Source of the DNA: Klenkia sp.
GTDB taxonomy: Bacteria > Actinomycetota > Actinomycetes > Mycobacteriales > Geodermatophilaceae
Assembly (NCBI GenBank): GCA_025966215.1
Contig: JAOPVM010000072.1
Location: 1 to 6,693 of the forward strand
Length of the DNA stretch: 6,693 nt
Direction: 5' to 3'
A program made the position numbers and the translations under genes. The notes under the pieces are model-generated. The model ran no database searches. It was not told the DNA's origin and saw only the letters and a program-made list of their open reading frames with translations. The first letter of the stretch is position 1. Every line of letters begins with the position of its first letter. Shown here one piece after another: positions 1-6,185 of the stretch.

Positions 1-1176
1 GTCCACCGCGTCGGCGGCCATCGGCCGGTAGGTCGTGTACTTGCCGCCGGCGACGGAGATGACGCCGGGCGAGGGGCGGGCGACGGCGTGCTCACGGGAG
101 AGCTGGCTGGTGTCCTCGGACTCACCCGACAGCAGCGGACGCAGCCCGGCGTAGACCCCGGAGATGTCGTCGTGGGTCAGCGGGGTGGTCAGCACCTCGT
201 TGACGTGGTCGAGGATGTAGTCGATGTCGGCCTTGGACGCCGCGGGGTGCGCCTTGTCCAGGTCCCAGTCGGTGTCGGTGGTGCCCACGATCCAGTGCGA
301 GCCCCACGGGATGACGAAGAGCACGGACTTCTCGGTCTTGAGGATCAGCCCGGTCTCGCCGTTGATCCGGTCACGCGGGACGACGATGTGCACGCCCTTG
401 GAGGCCCGCACGTGGAACCGGCCGCGCCCCCCGACGAGGGTCTGCAGGTCATCGGTCCACACCCCGGTCGCGTTGACCACGACCTCGCTCCGGACGTCGA
501 CCTCCTGGCCGGTCTCCACGTCGCGCACCCGGGCGCCGACGACGCGGCCGCCGGCCCGCAGGAAGGAGACGACCTCGGCGGAGTTCAGCACGGTGGCGCC
601 GTACTTGGCCGCGGTCAGCGCGACGGTGAGGGTGTGCCGGGCGTCGTCGGCCTGCGCGTCGTAGTAGCGGACGGCGCCGACCAGCGCGTCGGGCTTGAGC
701 GCCGGGAAGAGCTTGCGCGCCCCGGTGCGGGACAGGTGCTTCTGCGCGGGCATCGGCTCGCTCAGCGCACCGAAGCGGGCCAGCCCGTCGTAGAGCGCCA
801 GACCGGCGGTGACGTAGGGCCGCTCCCACACGCGGTGGGTCAGCGGGTAGAGGAACGGCAGCGGCTTGACCAGGTGCGGGCTGATCCGGTTCACCGCGAG
901 GTCACGCTCGTGCAGCGCCTCGCGGACCAGGCCGAAGTCGAACTGCTCGAGGTAGCGCAGGCCGCCGTGGAACAGCTTCGAGGACCGCGACGACGTGCCC
1001 GAGGCGTAGTCGCGGGCCTCGACCAGCGCGGTCTTCAGACCACGGGTCGCGGCGTCCAGCGCGACACCGGCACCGGTGACGCCGCCACCGACGACGAGGA
1101 CCTCGAACTCCTCGGCGGCCAACGCGGCCCACGCGGCCGCGCGCTGCTCGGGACCCAGCGGGGTGACAGCGGACAT
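1..1176 (-). CDS. glpD: Aerobic glycerol-3-phosphate dehydrogenase GlpD (FAD-dependent), C-terminus cut by window edge
   Basis: Oxidises sn-glycerol 3-phosphate to dihydroxyacetone phosphate at the membrane and passes electrons via FAD to quinone; it is the last step of glycerol entry into glycolysis. The first 392 residues are visible. An N-terminal Rossmann FAD motif (VVGGGVTGAGVALDAATRG, residues 28-46) fits the family's first signature, RSSKLFHGGLRYLEQ (64-78) follows, and GGKYTTYRPMA (377-387) fits the second signature. Family members usually run about 500-580 residues, so the C-terminal helical domain lies off the left edge. The ATG start is supported by AGGAG at 1187-1183, six bases upstream. 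It lies downstream of a glpK on the same strand, separated by a 176-base gap, so it may have its own promoter or be read through. No frameshift or missing key motif is seen. Identity is firm from the signatures. Confidence 0.96.
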   Translation of the reverse strand, partial: MSAVTPLGPEQRAAAWAALAAEEFEVLVVGGGVTGAGVALDAATRGLKTALVEARDYASGTSSRSSKLFHGGLRYLEQFDFGLVREALHERDLAVNRISPHLVKPLPFLYPLTHRVWERPYVTAGLALYDGLARFGALSEPMPAQKHLSRTGARKLFPALKPDALVGAVRYYDAQADDARHTLTVALTAAKYGATVLNSAEVVSFLRAGGRVVGARVRDVETGQEVDVRSEVVVNATGVWTDDLQTLVGGRGRFHVRASKGVHIVVPRDRINGETGLILKTEKSVLFVIPWGSHWIVGTTDTDWDLDKAHPAASKADIDYILDHVNEVLTTPLTHDDISGVYAGLRPLLSGESEDTSQLSREHAVARPSPGVISVAGGKYTTYRPMAADAVD

Positions 1177-1206
1177 GGGGTGCTCCTGTGGTCTCGCCGC
1201 CACACG

Positions 1207-1218
1207 GACGACGTCGTC
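1207..1218. promoter_or_regulatory. Perfect 12-bp palindrome in the glpD leader
   Basis: GACGACGTCGTC is a perfect inverted repeat about 30 bases before the glpD start. Its half-site GACGA/TCGTC also forms the outer arms of the palindrome at 3649-3667 in the divergent control region. It could be a second binding site for the local IclR regulator. It could equally be chance, since such strings are common in DNA this rich in GC. The link is inference only. Confidence 0.25.
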
Positions 1219-1290
1219 GGCGTCGGGTGCCCCGGGGTCCGGTGCACCTCGATGTGTGGGCCGCGGTGTGACCCGCGGCTCTTGACGTCC

Positions 1291-1320
1291 ACGGTAGGTC
1301 CGCGGCACAGGCCCGGCGAA
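1291..1320 (-). promoter_or_regulatory. Possible glpD promoter (weak)
   Basis: Reading the minus strand, TTCGCC (1320-1315) and TACCGT (1296-1291) are 18 bases apart, a loose -35/-10 pair. Transcription would start near 1284, giving a leader of roughly 108 bases before glpD. The box CCTACCGT also occurs just upstream of the IclR gene, at the same kind of position. The -35 match is poor, so this is a candidate only; glpD may instead be transcribed from the glpK side. Confidence 0.25.
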
Positions 1321-1325
1321 CGTCG

Positions 1326-1346
1326 GCGTCCGACAATCTCGGACGC
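1326..1346 (-). terminator. Hairpin just after the first glpK (possible terminator or processing site)
   Basis: A perfect 8-bp stem, GCGTCCGA/TCGGACGC, encloses a 5-base loop (GATTG on the minus strand). It begins six bases after the glpK stop codon. There is no T-run after it, as is common for actinomycete terminators. It could therefore end or attenuate the regulator-glpK transcript before glpD, or protect the 3' end of a processed message. The structure is seen directly; its role is inferred. Confidence 0.5.
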
Positions 1347-1352
1347 GCACCC

Positions 1353-2864
1353 TCACGGGTAGGGCGCGCCCCAGGCGATGGACAGCGCCACGGCGCGCTC
1401 CCAGGTGGGGTACTCCGCGGACAGCTGGGCGGCCCGTTCGGGCACCGGGCTCCACTGCGCCGAGCGGTGCCAGTTGCGCCGCAGCGCCTCGACGTCGGCC
1501 CACAGCCCGACCGCCAGCCCCGCGGCGTAGGCCGCGCCCAGCGACACGGTCTCCCCGACCATCGGCCGGACGACGGGGACGTCGAGCACATCGGCCACGA
1601 ACTGCATGAGCAGGTTGTTGGTGGTCATCCCGCCGTCCACCCGCAGGGCCGGCAGCGGCAGCCCGGAGTCCGCGGCCATCGCCTGCACGACGTCCCGGGT
1701 CTGCCAGCCGGTCGCCTCCAGCACCGCCCGCGCCAGGTGGCCCTTGGTGACGTAGGAGGTCAGCCCGGCGACCATCCCGCGCGCCTCGCCGCGCCAGTGC
1801 GGGGCCAGCAACCCGGAGAACGCCGGGACGACGTAGCAGCCGCCGTTGTCCTCCACCGTGCGCGCCAGGGTCTCCACCTCCGGCGCCGTGCCGATCAGCC
1901 CCAGCCCGTCGCGCAGCCACTGGACCAGCGCGCCCGCGACGGCGACCGACCCCTCCAGTGCGTAGTGCACCGGCTCCCCGGCCAGCTGGTAGGCCACCGT
2001 GGAGATCGACCCCGACCGGGTGCGGACCAGCTCGGTGCCGGTGTTCTGCAGCAGGAAGCTGCCGGTGCCGTAGGTGCACTTGGCCTCGCCCGGGGCGAAG
2101 CAGGCCTGCCCGAACAGCGCGGCCTGCTGGTCGCCCAGCGCACCGGTGATCGGGATGGCCGGCGACAGCGCGGTGGCCATCCCGAGCTGGCCGACCGAGG
2201 GCCGGATCTCGGGCAGCAACGCGGCCGGGACGCCGAAGAAGTCCAGCAGGTCGGGGTCCCAGGCGCAGGTGCGCACGTCCATCAGCGAGGTCCGGCTGGC
2301 GTTGGTCACGTCGGTGACGTGGACCCCGCCGTCGGGACCGCCGGTCAGGTTCCAGACCAGCCAGGTCTCCATCGTCCCGAACAGCAGCTCGCCGCGTTCG
2401 GCCCGCTCCCGGGCCCGCGGCACGTGGTCGAGCACCCAGCGCAGCCGGGGCCCGGCGAAGTAGCCCGCGATGTCCATCCCGCTGCGCTCGGCGACGATGC
2501 CGGCGTCCGGGCGGGCGGTCAGCCCGGTGACCAGGTCCGCGGTGCGGGTGTCCTGCCAGACGATCGCCCGGGTCACCGGTCGGCCGGTCGCCTTCTCCCA
2601 GACGACGGTGGTCTCGCGCTGGTTGGCGATCCCCAGCGCCACGACCTCCCCGGCCGCTGCAGCCACGTCGTTCAGCGCCTGGGCCGCGGTGCGCTGGGTG
2701 TTGGCCCAGACCTCCATCGGGTCGTGCTCCACCCAGCCCGGTCGGGGGAACCACTGCCGGTGCTCCCGCTGGCGGACGGCGACCATCCGCCCGCTGCGGT
2801 CGAACACGATCGACCGGGTCGACGTCGTCCCCTGGTCCACGGCCAGCACGTAGCGCTCGGCCAC
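1353..2864 (-). CDS. glpK: Glycerol kinase, copy 1 (regulator-linked arm)
   Basis: Transfers the ATP gamma-phosphate to glycerol to give sn-glycerol 3-phosphate in the cytoplasm (FGGY kinase family). It is 503 residues, the normal full length. DQGTTSTR (10-17) is the phosphate-binding loop. The glycerol contacts known from E. coli GlpK appear at the same numbers: R83, E84, W103, Y135, D245 and F270; TYGTG (264-268) holds the nucleotide-contacting T267. The E. coli fructose-1,6-bisphosphate loop (GGKGGTR) is absent, and no histidine replaces it in the way seen in HPr-phosphorylated Firmicute kinases. The start is GTG (2864-2862), one base after the regulator's TGA, so translation is probably coupled; a purine-rich stretch (GGGGTGGCGGGG) just upstream, inside the regulator's last codons, may act as ribosome site. 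It is a close paralogue of the kinase at 4578-6095. Nothing suggests decay. Confidence 0.96.
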   Translation of the reverse strand: MAERYVLAVDQGTTSTRSIVFDRSGRMVAVRQREHRQWFPRPGWVEHDPMEVWANTQRTAAQALNDVAAAAGEVVALGIANQRETTVVWEKATGRPVTRAIVWQDTRTADLVTGLTARPDAGIVAERSGMDIAGYFAGPRLRWVLDHVPRARERAERGELLFGTMETWLVWNLTGGPDGGVHVTDVTNASRTSLMDVRTCAWDPDLLDFFGVPAALLPEIRPSVGQLGMATALSPAIPITGALGDQQAALFGQACFAPGEAKCTYGTGSFLLQNTGTELVRTRSGSISTVAYQLAGEPVHYALEGSVAVAGALVQWLRDGLGLIGTAPEVETLARTVEDNGGCYVVPAFSGLLAPHWRGEARGMVAGLTSYVTKGHLARAVLEATGWQTRDVVQAMAADSGLPLPALRVDGGMTTNNLLMQFVADVLDVPVVRPMVGETVSLGAAYAAGLAVGLWADVEALRRNWHRSAQWSPVPERAAQLSAEYPTWERAVALSIAWGAPYP

Positions 2865-2865
2865 C

Positions 2866-3585
2866 TCAGCCCCGCCACCCCAGCTCGCGGGACACCGCGT
2901 GGGCGGCCTCGGTGACCATGCCGACCAGCCTGGGCCGCGCGGCCCCGCGCCGGTCGCAGACCTCGTCGACCGGCCCGGCGATGCCCATCGCGGCCACCAC
3001 CAGGCCGGTGGACCCGCGCACGGGTGCCGCGACCCCGCCCGTCGCAGCCTCGAACCCGCCGCACTCCACCGCGTACCCCTGCGACCGGACGGCGGGCAGC
3101 TCGGCGCGGGCGACGTCCTGCGCGCCCCGGGTGGACCGGTGCGGGGCGAAGGCCGCCAGCACCCGGCCCAGCGCGGTGCGGTCGGCCGGCAGCGTCGTCC
3201 CCACGTCGAGGACCTGCACCGAGTCGTCGGGCCGGAAGACGTGGTGGACGACGACCACCCGGTCCTCGACCAGGGCCGCCAGCCGGACGGCCTGCCCGCT
3301 GCGGGAGGCCAGCGCGTCGGCCCAGTTCGAGGCCCGGGAGCGCAGCTCGTTGACGTCGAGGTGGTTGCTGCCCAACCGGAGCAGGCCGGCGCCCAGCGCG
3401 TAGCGGCCCTCCCGGTCCTGCTCGACGAACCCGACGGCGAGCAGGGTGCGCAGCAGGCTGTGTGCGGTGGTCTTGGGCAGCCCGACCGCGGCAGCGATGT
3501 CGGTCACCCCGAGGGTGCCCCCGCTTCCCGCCACCACCTGCAGGATGGCCGCGGCCCGCTCGATCGACTGCACGGTGCCCGGCAC
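2866..3585 (-). CDS. IclR-family transcriptional regulator, probable glycerol regulator (GylR-like)
   Basis: A DNA-binding regulator likely to control the glycerol genes on both sides. With the chosen GTG start (3585) it has 239 residues, close to the usual 240-260. The N-terminal winged helix-turn-helix spans about 4-65 (LGVTDIAAAVGLPKTTAHSLLRTL, then GFVEQDREGRYALG). The effector-binding domain fills the rest and ends in the typical GGVAAPVRGSTGLVVAAMGIAGP stretch (183-205). The frame stays open upstream to 3882, but that would add about 99 unrelated residues and overlap glpF. No good Shine-Dalgarno precedes the GTG, while a TACCGT box lies seven bases before it, which fits a leaderless message. 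An alternative start is the GTG at 3573. Its stop is one base from glpK copy 1. Position next to glpF/glpK/glpD matches gylR of Streptomyces; the effector (perhaps glycerol 3-phosphate) is not shown by the sequence. Confidence 0.9.
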   Translation of the reverse strand: MPGTVQSIERAAAILQVVAGSGGTLGVTDIAAAVGLPKTTAHSLLRTLLAVGFVEQDREGRYALGAGLLRLGSNHLDVNELRSRASNWADALASRSGQAVRLAALVEDRVVVVHHVFRPDDSVQVLDVGTTLPADRTALGRVLAAFAPHRSTRGAQDVARAELPAVRSQGYAVECGGFEAATGGVAAPVRGSTGLVVAAMGIAGPVDEVCDRRGAARPRLVGMVTEAAHAVSRELGWRG

Positions 3586-3592
3586 GCGCCGA

Positions 3593-3598
3593 ACGGTA
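3593..3598 (-). promoter_or_regulatory. -10-like box of the regulator-glpK arm (leaderless candidate)
   Basis: TACCGT on the minus strand fits TANNNT, and its last base is seven bases upstream of the first base of the regulator's GTG at 3585. A transcript starting at or next to that GTG would be leaderless, which is common in actinomycetes and would explain the missing ribosome-binding site. No convincing -35 hexamer is visible 16-19 bases further upstream. Confidence 0.4.
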
Positions 3599-3648
3599 GG
3601 GCATCCCCGGGCACGACCCACCCCGGACGAGGCGCTCCGGTTCCGTCC

Positions 3649-3667
3649 GACGATGTCGTACGTCGTC
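3649..3667. promoter_or_regulatory. Imperfect palindrome, candidate IclR-regulator operator
   Basis: A 19-base dyad with outer arms GACGA and TCGTC and inner pairs GT/AC around a CGT centre; seven of the eight arm pairs match. It lies in the 208-base divergent region between the regulator and glpF, ending three bases before the glpF -35 box and about 64 bases upstream of the regulator start. That position would let one bound protein act on both promoters. IclR-family proteins commonly bind such pseudo-palindromes next to their own genes. Binding itself is inferred. Confidence 0.45.
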
Positions 3668-3670
3668 CCC

Positions 3671-3699
3671 TTGGCCTCGTGATCGGGGCCACTTAGCGT
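3671..3699 (+). promoter_or_regulatory. Probable glpF-glpK promoter
   Basis: TTGGCC (3671-3676) and TAGCGT (3694-3699) are separated by exactly 17 bases, resembling a housekeeping-sigma -35/-10 pair of a GC-rich actinomycete. Transcription would begin near 3706, leaving a leader of about 88 bases before the glpF start. The candidate operator at 3649-3667 abuts the -35 side. Confidence 0.5.
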
Positions 3700-3715
3700 C
3701 CTGCTCCGAACCTCC

Positions 3716-3747
3716 CCGGGGTGACGCGGGACACACCGCGCCCCCGG
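3716..3747 (+). other. GC-rich stem-loop in the glpF leader
   Basis: CCGGGG (3716-3721) pairs with CCCCGG (3742-3747), and CGCGG (3725-3729) pairs with CCGCG (3736-3740) around the loop GACACA. A small internal bulge (TGA against C) separates the two stems, giving eleven G-C pairs in all. If transcription starts near 3706 this sits early in the glpF-glpK mRNA, 46 bases before the start codon. It may stabilise or attenuate the message, or simply reflect base composition. No T-run follows, and no known riboswitch was recognised. Confidence 0.35.
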
Positions 3748-3783
3748 AACGACGACCGGCCCGCAGCGACGCGGGTCCAGAAC

Positions 3784-3787
3784 GGAG
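3784..3787 (+). promoter_or_regulatory. Ribosome-binding site deciding the glpF TTG start
   Basis: GGAG lies six bases before the TTG at 3794. The competing ATG at 3812 has only AGG (3801-3803) eight bases before it. The stronger match and good spacing favour the TTG, though only six N-terminal residues depend on the choice. Confidence 0.5.
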
Positions 3788-3793
3788 CACTCC

Positions 3794-4531
3794 TTGGACC
3801 AGGTCAGCCTCATGACCGTCTTCGGCAGCGAGGTCACCGGCACCGCGATCCTCATCCTGCTGGGCGTCGGCGTGGTCGCCAACGTCTCCCTCGCGAAGTC
3901 CGGCGCCCTCGGTGGTGGCTACATCGTGATCATCTTCGGCTGGGGCCTGGCGGTCTTCGCGGGGGTCTACGCCGCGGCCAGCTCGGGGGCGCACCTGAAC
4001 CCGGCCATCACGGTCGGGCTGCTGGCCTCGGGAGCGACGGAGTACGCACCCGGGGTGGAGGTCACCGTCGCCTCGACGCTGGTGTACTTCGCCGGCGCGC
4101 TCCTCGGTGCCTTCCTCGGCGCGGTGCTGGCCTGGCTGGCCTTCCGCCAGCACTACGCCGCCGAGACCGACTCCGGCGCCATCCTGGGCACCTTCTCCAC
4201 CGGCCCGGCGATCAGGAGCACCGCGGACAACCTGATCACCGAGGCGATCGGCGCGTTCGTGCTGGTCTACATCGTGATCCGGTTCGGTGACACCCCGACC
4301 GAGGTCGGCCCGCTGGCCGTGGCGCTGCTCGTCGTCGGCATCGGTGCTTCCCTCGGTGGGCCCACCGGCTACGCCATCAACCCGGCCCGTGACCTGGGCC
4401 CGCGCATCGCGCACGCGATCCTCCCGATCACGCACAAGGGCGCGAGCAACTGGGGCTACTCCTGGGTCCCGATCGTCGGCCCGCTGGCCGGTGCCGTGAT
4501 CGCCGGCCTGTTCTCCCAGGTCAGCATCTGA
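3794..4531 (+). CDS. glpF: Glycerol uptake facilitator GlpF (aquaglyceroporin)
   Basis: An inner-membrane channel (MIP family) that lets glycerol diffuse into the cell. It has 245 residues with six hydrophobic membrane segments, roughly 10-33, 43-63, 87-118, 145-163, 172-188 and 222-243. Both pore half-helices are intact: HLNPAITVG (NPA at 69-71) and INPARDLGP (NPA at 196-198). Aspartate D200 after NPAR marks glycerol facilitators rather than water channels. By alignment with E. coli GlpF the selectivity filter is W50, G184, Y193 and R199; E. coli has F in place of Y193, while Y is also found in mammalian AQP3. The TTG start is used with GGAG six bases upstream; an ATG at 3812 is the alternative. 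It is followed after 46 bases by a glycerol kinase, and the two surely share one transcript. Confidence 0.96.
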   Translation: MDQVSLMTVFGSEVTGTAILILLGVGVVANVSLAKSGALGGGYIVIIFGWGLAVFAGVYAAASSGAHLNPAITVGLLASGATEYAPGVEVTVASTLVYFAGALLGAFLGAVLAWLAFRQHYAAETDSGAILGTFSTGPAIRSTADNLITEAIGAFVLVYIVIRFGDTPTEVGPLAVALLVVGIGASLGGPTGYAINPARDLGPRIAHAILPITHKGASNWGYSWVPIVGPLAGAVIAGLFSQVSI

Positions 4532-4577
4532 CCCACCCCGCCCCTTCCCCCGCACCTCAGAGCAGAGGAGACACCCC

Positions 4578-6095
4578 ATGGCCCAGTACGTGGCCGCGAT
4601 CGACCAGGGCACCACCAGCACGCGCTGCATCCTCTTCGACCACGACGGCACGATCGTCGCGACCGGACAGAAGGAGCACGAGCAGATCTTCCCCAGGGCC
4701 GGCTGGGTCGAGCACGACCCGCTGGAGATCTGGGCCAACACCCGCGAGGTCGTCGGCCAGGCGCTGGCCCGGGGCAACGCCGCCACCTCCGACATCGTCG
4801 CCGTCGGCATCACCAACCAGCGCGAGACCACCGTCGTCTGGGACAGGACCACCGGCCAGCCGGTCTACAACGCCATCGTCTGGCAGGACACCCGCACCGG
4901 GAGGATCTGCGACGCCCTCGCCGCCCTCGGCGGTGGCGACGAGCGCTACAAGGACCGGGTCGGCCTGCCGCTGGCGACCTACTTCGCCGGCCCCAAGGTC
5001 CGCTGGGTGCTCGACAACGTCGACGGCGCCCGCGAGCGCGCGGAGGCCGGTGACCTGCTCATGGGCACCATCGACTCCTGGCTGATCTGGAACATGACCG
5101 GCGGCACCGACGGTGGCCTGCACCTCACCGACGTCTCCAACGCCAGCCGCACCATGCTGATGGACTACCGGACGCTGGAGTGGCTCCCCGACATCGCCGA
5201 GGACATGGGCATCCCGATGTCCATGCTCCCGGAGATCCGGTCCAACTCCGAGGTCTACGGCAAGGGCCGGGCCGCGGGCTTCCTGGCCGGCGTGCCGATC
5301 TCGGGCTCGCTGGGCGACCAGCAGGCCGCGACCTTCGGCCAGGTCTGCTTCGAGAAGGGCATGGCCAAGTACACCTACGGCACCGGCAACTTCATGCTGC
5401 TCAACACCGGCGAGGAGGCCGTGCCCTCGGAGAACGGGCTGCTCACCACGCTCTGCTACAAGCTCGGTGACGCCGCGCCGGTCTACGCCCCCGAGGGCTC
5501 GATCGCCGTCACCGGCTCGCTGGTTCAGTGGCTGCGGGACAACCTGGGCATGATCAAGGACGCCCCCGAGGTCGAGACCCTGGCCGCCGGCGTCGAGGAC
5601 AACGGCGGGGCCTACATCGTCCCGGCGTTCTCCGGCCTCTTCGCCCCGCACTGGCGCTCCGACGCCCGCGGCGCGCTGGTCGGACTCACCCGGTTCGTGA
5701 ACAAGGGCCACATCGCCCTCGCCGTCCTGGAGGCCACCTCCTTCCAGACCCTCGAGGTCCTGGACGCGATGAACGCCGACTCCGGCGTCGACCTGACCGA
5801 GCTGCGCGTGGACGGCGGCATGGTCGGCAACGAGCTGCTCATGCAGTTCCAGGCCGACGTGCTCGACGTCCCGGTCATCCGGCCGAAGATCGTGGAGACG
5901 ACGGCGCTGGGCGCGGCCTACGCCGCCGGGCTGGCCGTGGGCTTCTGGTCCTCCCTCGACGAGCTCACCGCCAAGTGGGCCGAGGACAAGCGCTGGGAGC
6001 CCGCGATGGACTCCGCCGAGCGCGAGCGGCAGTACCGCAACTGGCAGAAGGCCGTCACCAAGACCCTGGACTGGGTCGACGACGACGTCTCCTGA
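4578..6095 (+). CDS. glpK: Glycerol kinase, copy 2 (glpF-linked arm)
   Basis: ATP-dependent phosphorylation of glycerol to sn-glycerol 3-phosphate in the cytoplasm, trapping what GlpF admits. It has 505 residues and is complete. DQGTTSTR (9-16) is the phosphate loop; glycerol-pocket residues by comparison with E. coli GlpK are R82, E83, W102, Y135, D247 and F272, and TYGTG (266-270) binds nucleotide. [26 protein letters not shown] (408-433) is the C-terminal FGGY signature region. Like copy 1 it lacks the exact GGKGGTR bisphosphate loop (it has GKGRAAG at 228-234) and has no histidine there for HPr phosphorylation, so those two known controls probably do not apply. The ATG has GAGGAG (4565-4570) seven bases upstream. 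The 46-base gap after glpF is a C-rich tract with no terminator. This arrangement is the canonical glpF-glpK pair, so it is likely the main kinase. Confidence 0.97.
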   Translation: MAQYVAAIDQGTTSTRCILFDHDGTIVATGQKEHEQIFPRAGWVEHDPLEIWANTREVVGQALARGNAATSDIVAVGITNQRETTVVWDRTTGQPVYNAIVWQDTRTGRICDALAALGGGDERYKDRVGLPLATYFAGPKVRWVLDNVDGARERAEAGDLLMGTIDSWLIWNMTGGTDGGLHLTDVSNASRTMLMDYRTLEWLPDIAEDMGIPMSMLPEIRSNSEVYGKGRAAGFLAGVPISGSLGDQQAATFGQVCFEKGMAKYTYGTGNFMLLNTGEEAVPSENGLLTTLCYKLGDAAPVYAPEGSIAVTGSLVQWLRDNLGMIKDAPEVETLAAGVEDNGGAYIVPAFSGLFAPHWRSDARGALVGLTRFVNKGHIALAVLEATSFQTLEVLDAMNADSGVDLTELRVDGGMVGNELLMQFQADVLDVPVIRPKIVETTALGAAYAAGLAVGFWSSLDELTAKWAEDKRWEPAMDSAERERQYRNWQKAVTKTLDWVDDDVS

Positions 6096-6112
6096 CGCCG
6101 CTGCTCTCAGCG

Positions 6113-6133
6113 TGGATCAGGTGACCTGATCCA
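6113..6133. repeat. Perfect 21-base palindrome after glpK copy 2
   Basis: The arms TGGATCAGGT and ACCTGATCCA are exact reverse complements around a single G at 6123. It begins 17 bases after the glpK stop. As RNA the loop would have to open to about five bases (GTGAC), leaving an 8-bp stem. It could be the first of two tandem terminator hairpins. Its near-zero spacer and full symmetry are also typical of a dimeric repressor site. No owner is known. Confidence 0.6.
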
Positions 6134-6136
6134 ACC

Positions 6137-6172
6137 CTGGCCGCCCCCACCAACACTGGTGAGGGCGGCCAG
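6137..6172. terminator. Strong bidirectional terminator between convergent glpK and pgm
   Basis: CTGGCCGCC (6137-6145) pairs perfectly with GGCGGCCAG (6164-6172), and the stem continues inward through CCCACCA/TGGTGAG with one C-A mismatch to a four-base loop ACAC. That gives 15 pairs of 16. No T-run follows on either strand, as is usual for actinomycete terminators. The site sits midway between the two convergent stop codons and so can serve both genes. Confidence 0.8.
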
Positions 6173-6185
6173 TCGTCGGTGAGGG

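Noticed and set aside
1282..1287. TTGACG on the plus strand as a -35 box
   Set aside because: No -10 box lies at the right spacing (1305-1310 is GCACAG), and no plus-strand gene follows.
88..1362. 424-residue plus-strand open frame
   Set aside because: It runs antisense to glpD, has low-complexity G/R/V/D-rich composition and matches no family; it is a shadow caused by high GC.
1467..2915. 482-residue plus-strand open frame antisense to glpK copy 1
   Set aside because: Composition is dominated by G, R, P, Q and D with no domain, and it overlaps a gene with full catalytic motifs.
3586..3882. N-terminal extension of the IclR regulator to 338 residues
   Set aside because: The extra 99 residues lack family similarity, overlap glpF and span the divergent promoters. 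The GTG at 3585 gives the normal family length.
4532..4577. C-rich tract between glpF and glpK as a terminator or processing signal
   Set aside because: No inverted repeat is visible in it; it looks like an ordinary intergenic spacer with the kinase ribosome-binding site at its end.
2672..4852. 726-residue minus-strand open frame
   Set aside because: It crosses antisense over glpF and part of glpK copy 2 and out of frame through the regulator. The sequence is low-complexity and the embedded genes are unmistakable.
4557..5711. 384-residue minus-strand open frame antisense to glpK copy 2
   Set aside because: It is a shadow of the kinase reading frame and has no recognisable domain.
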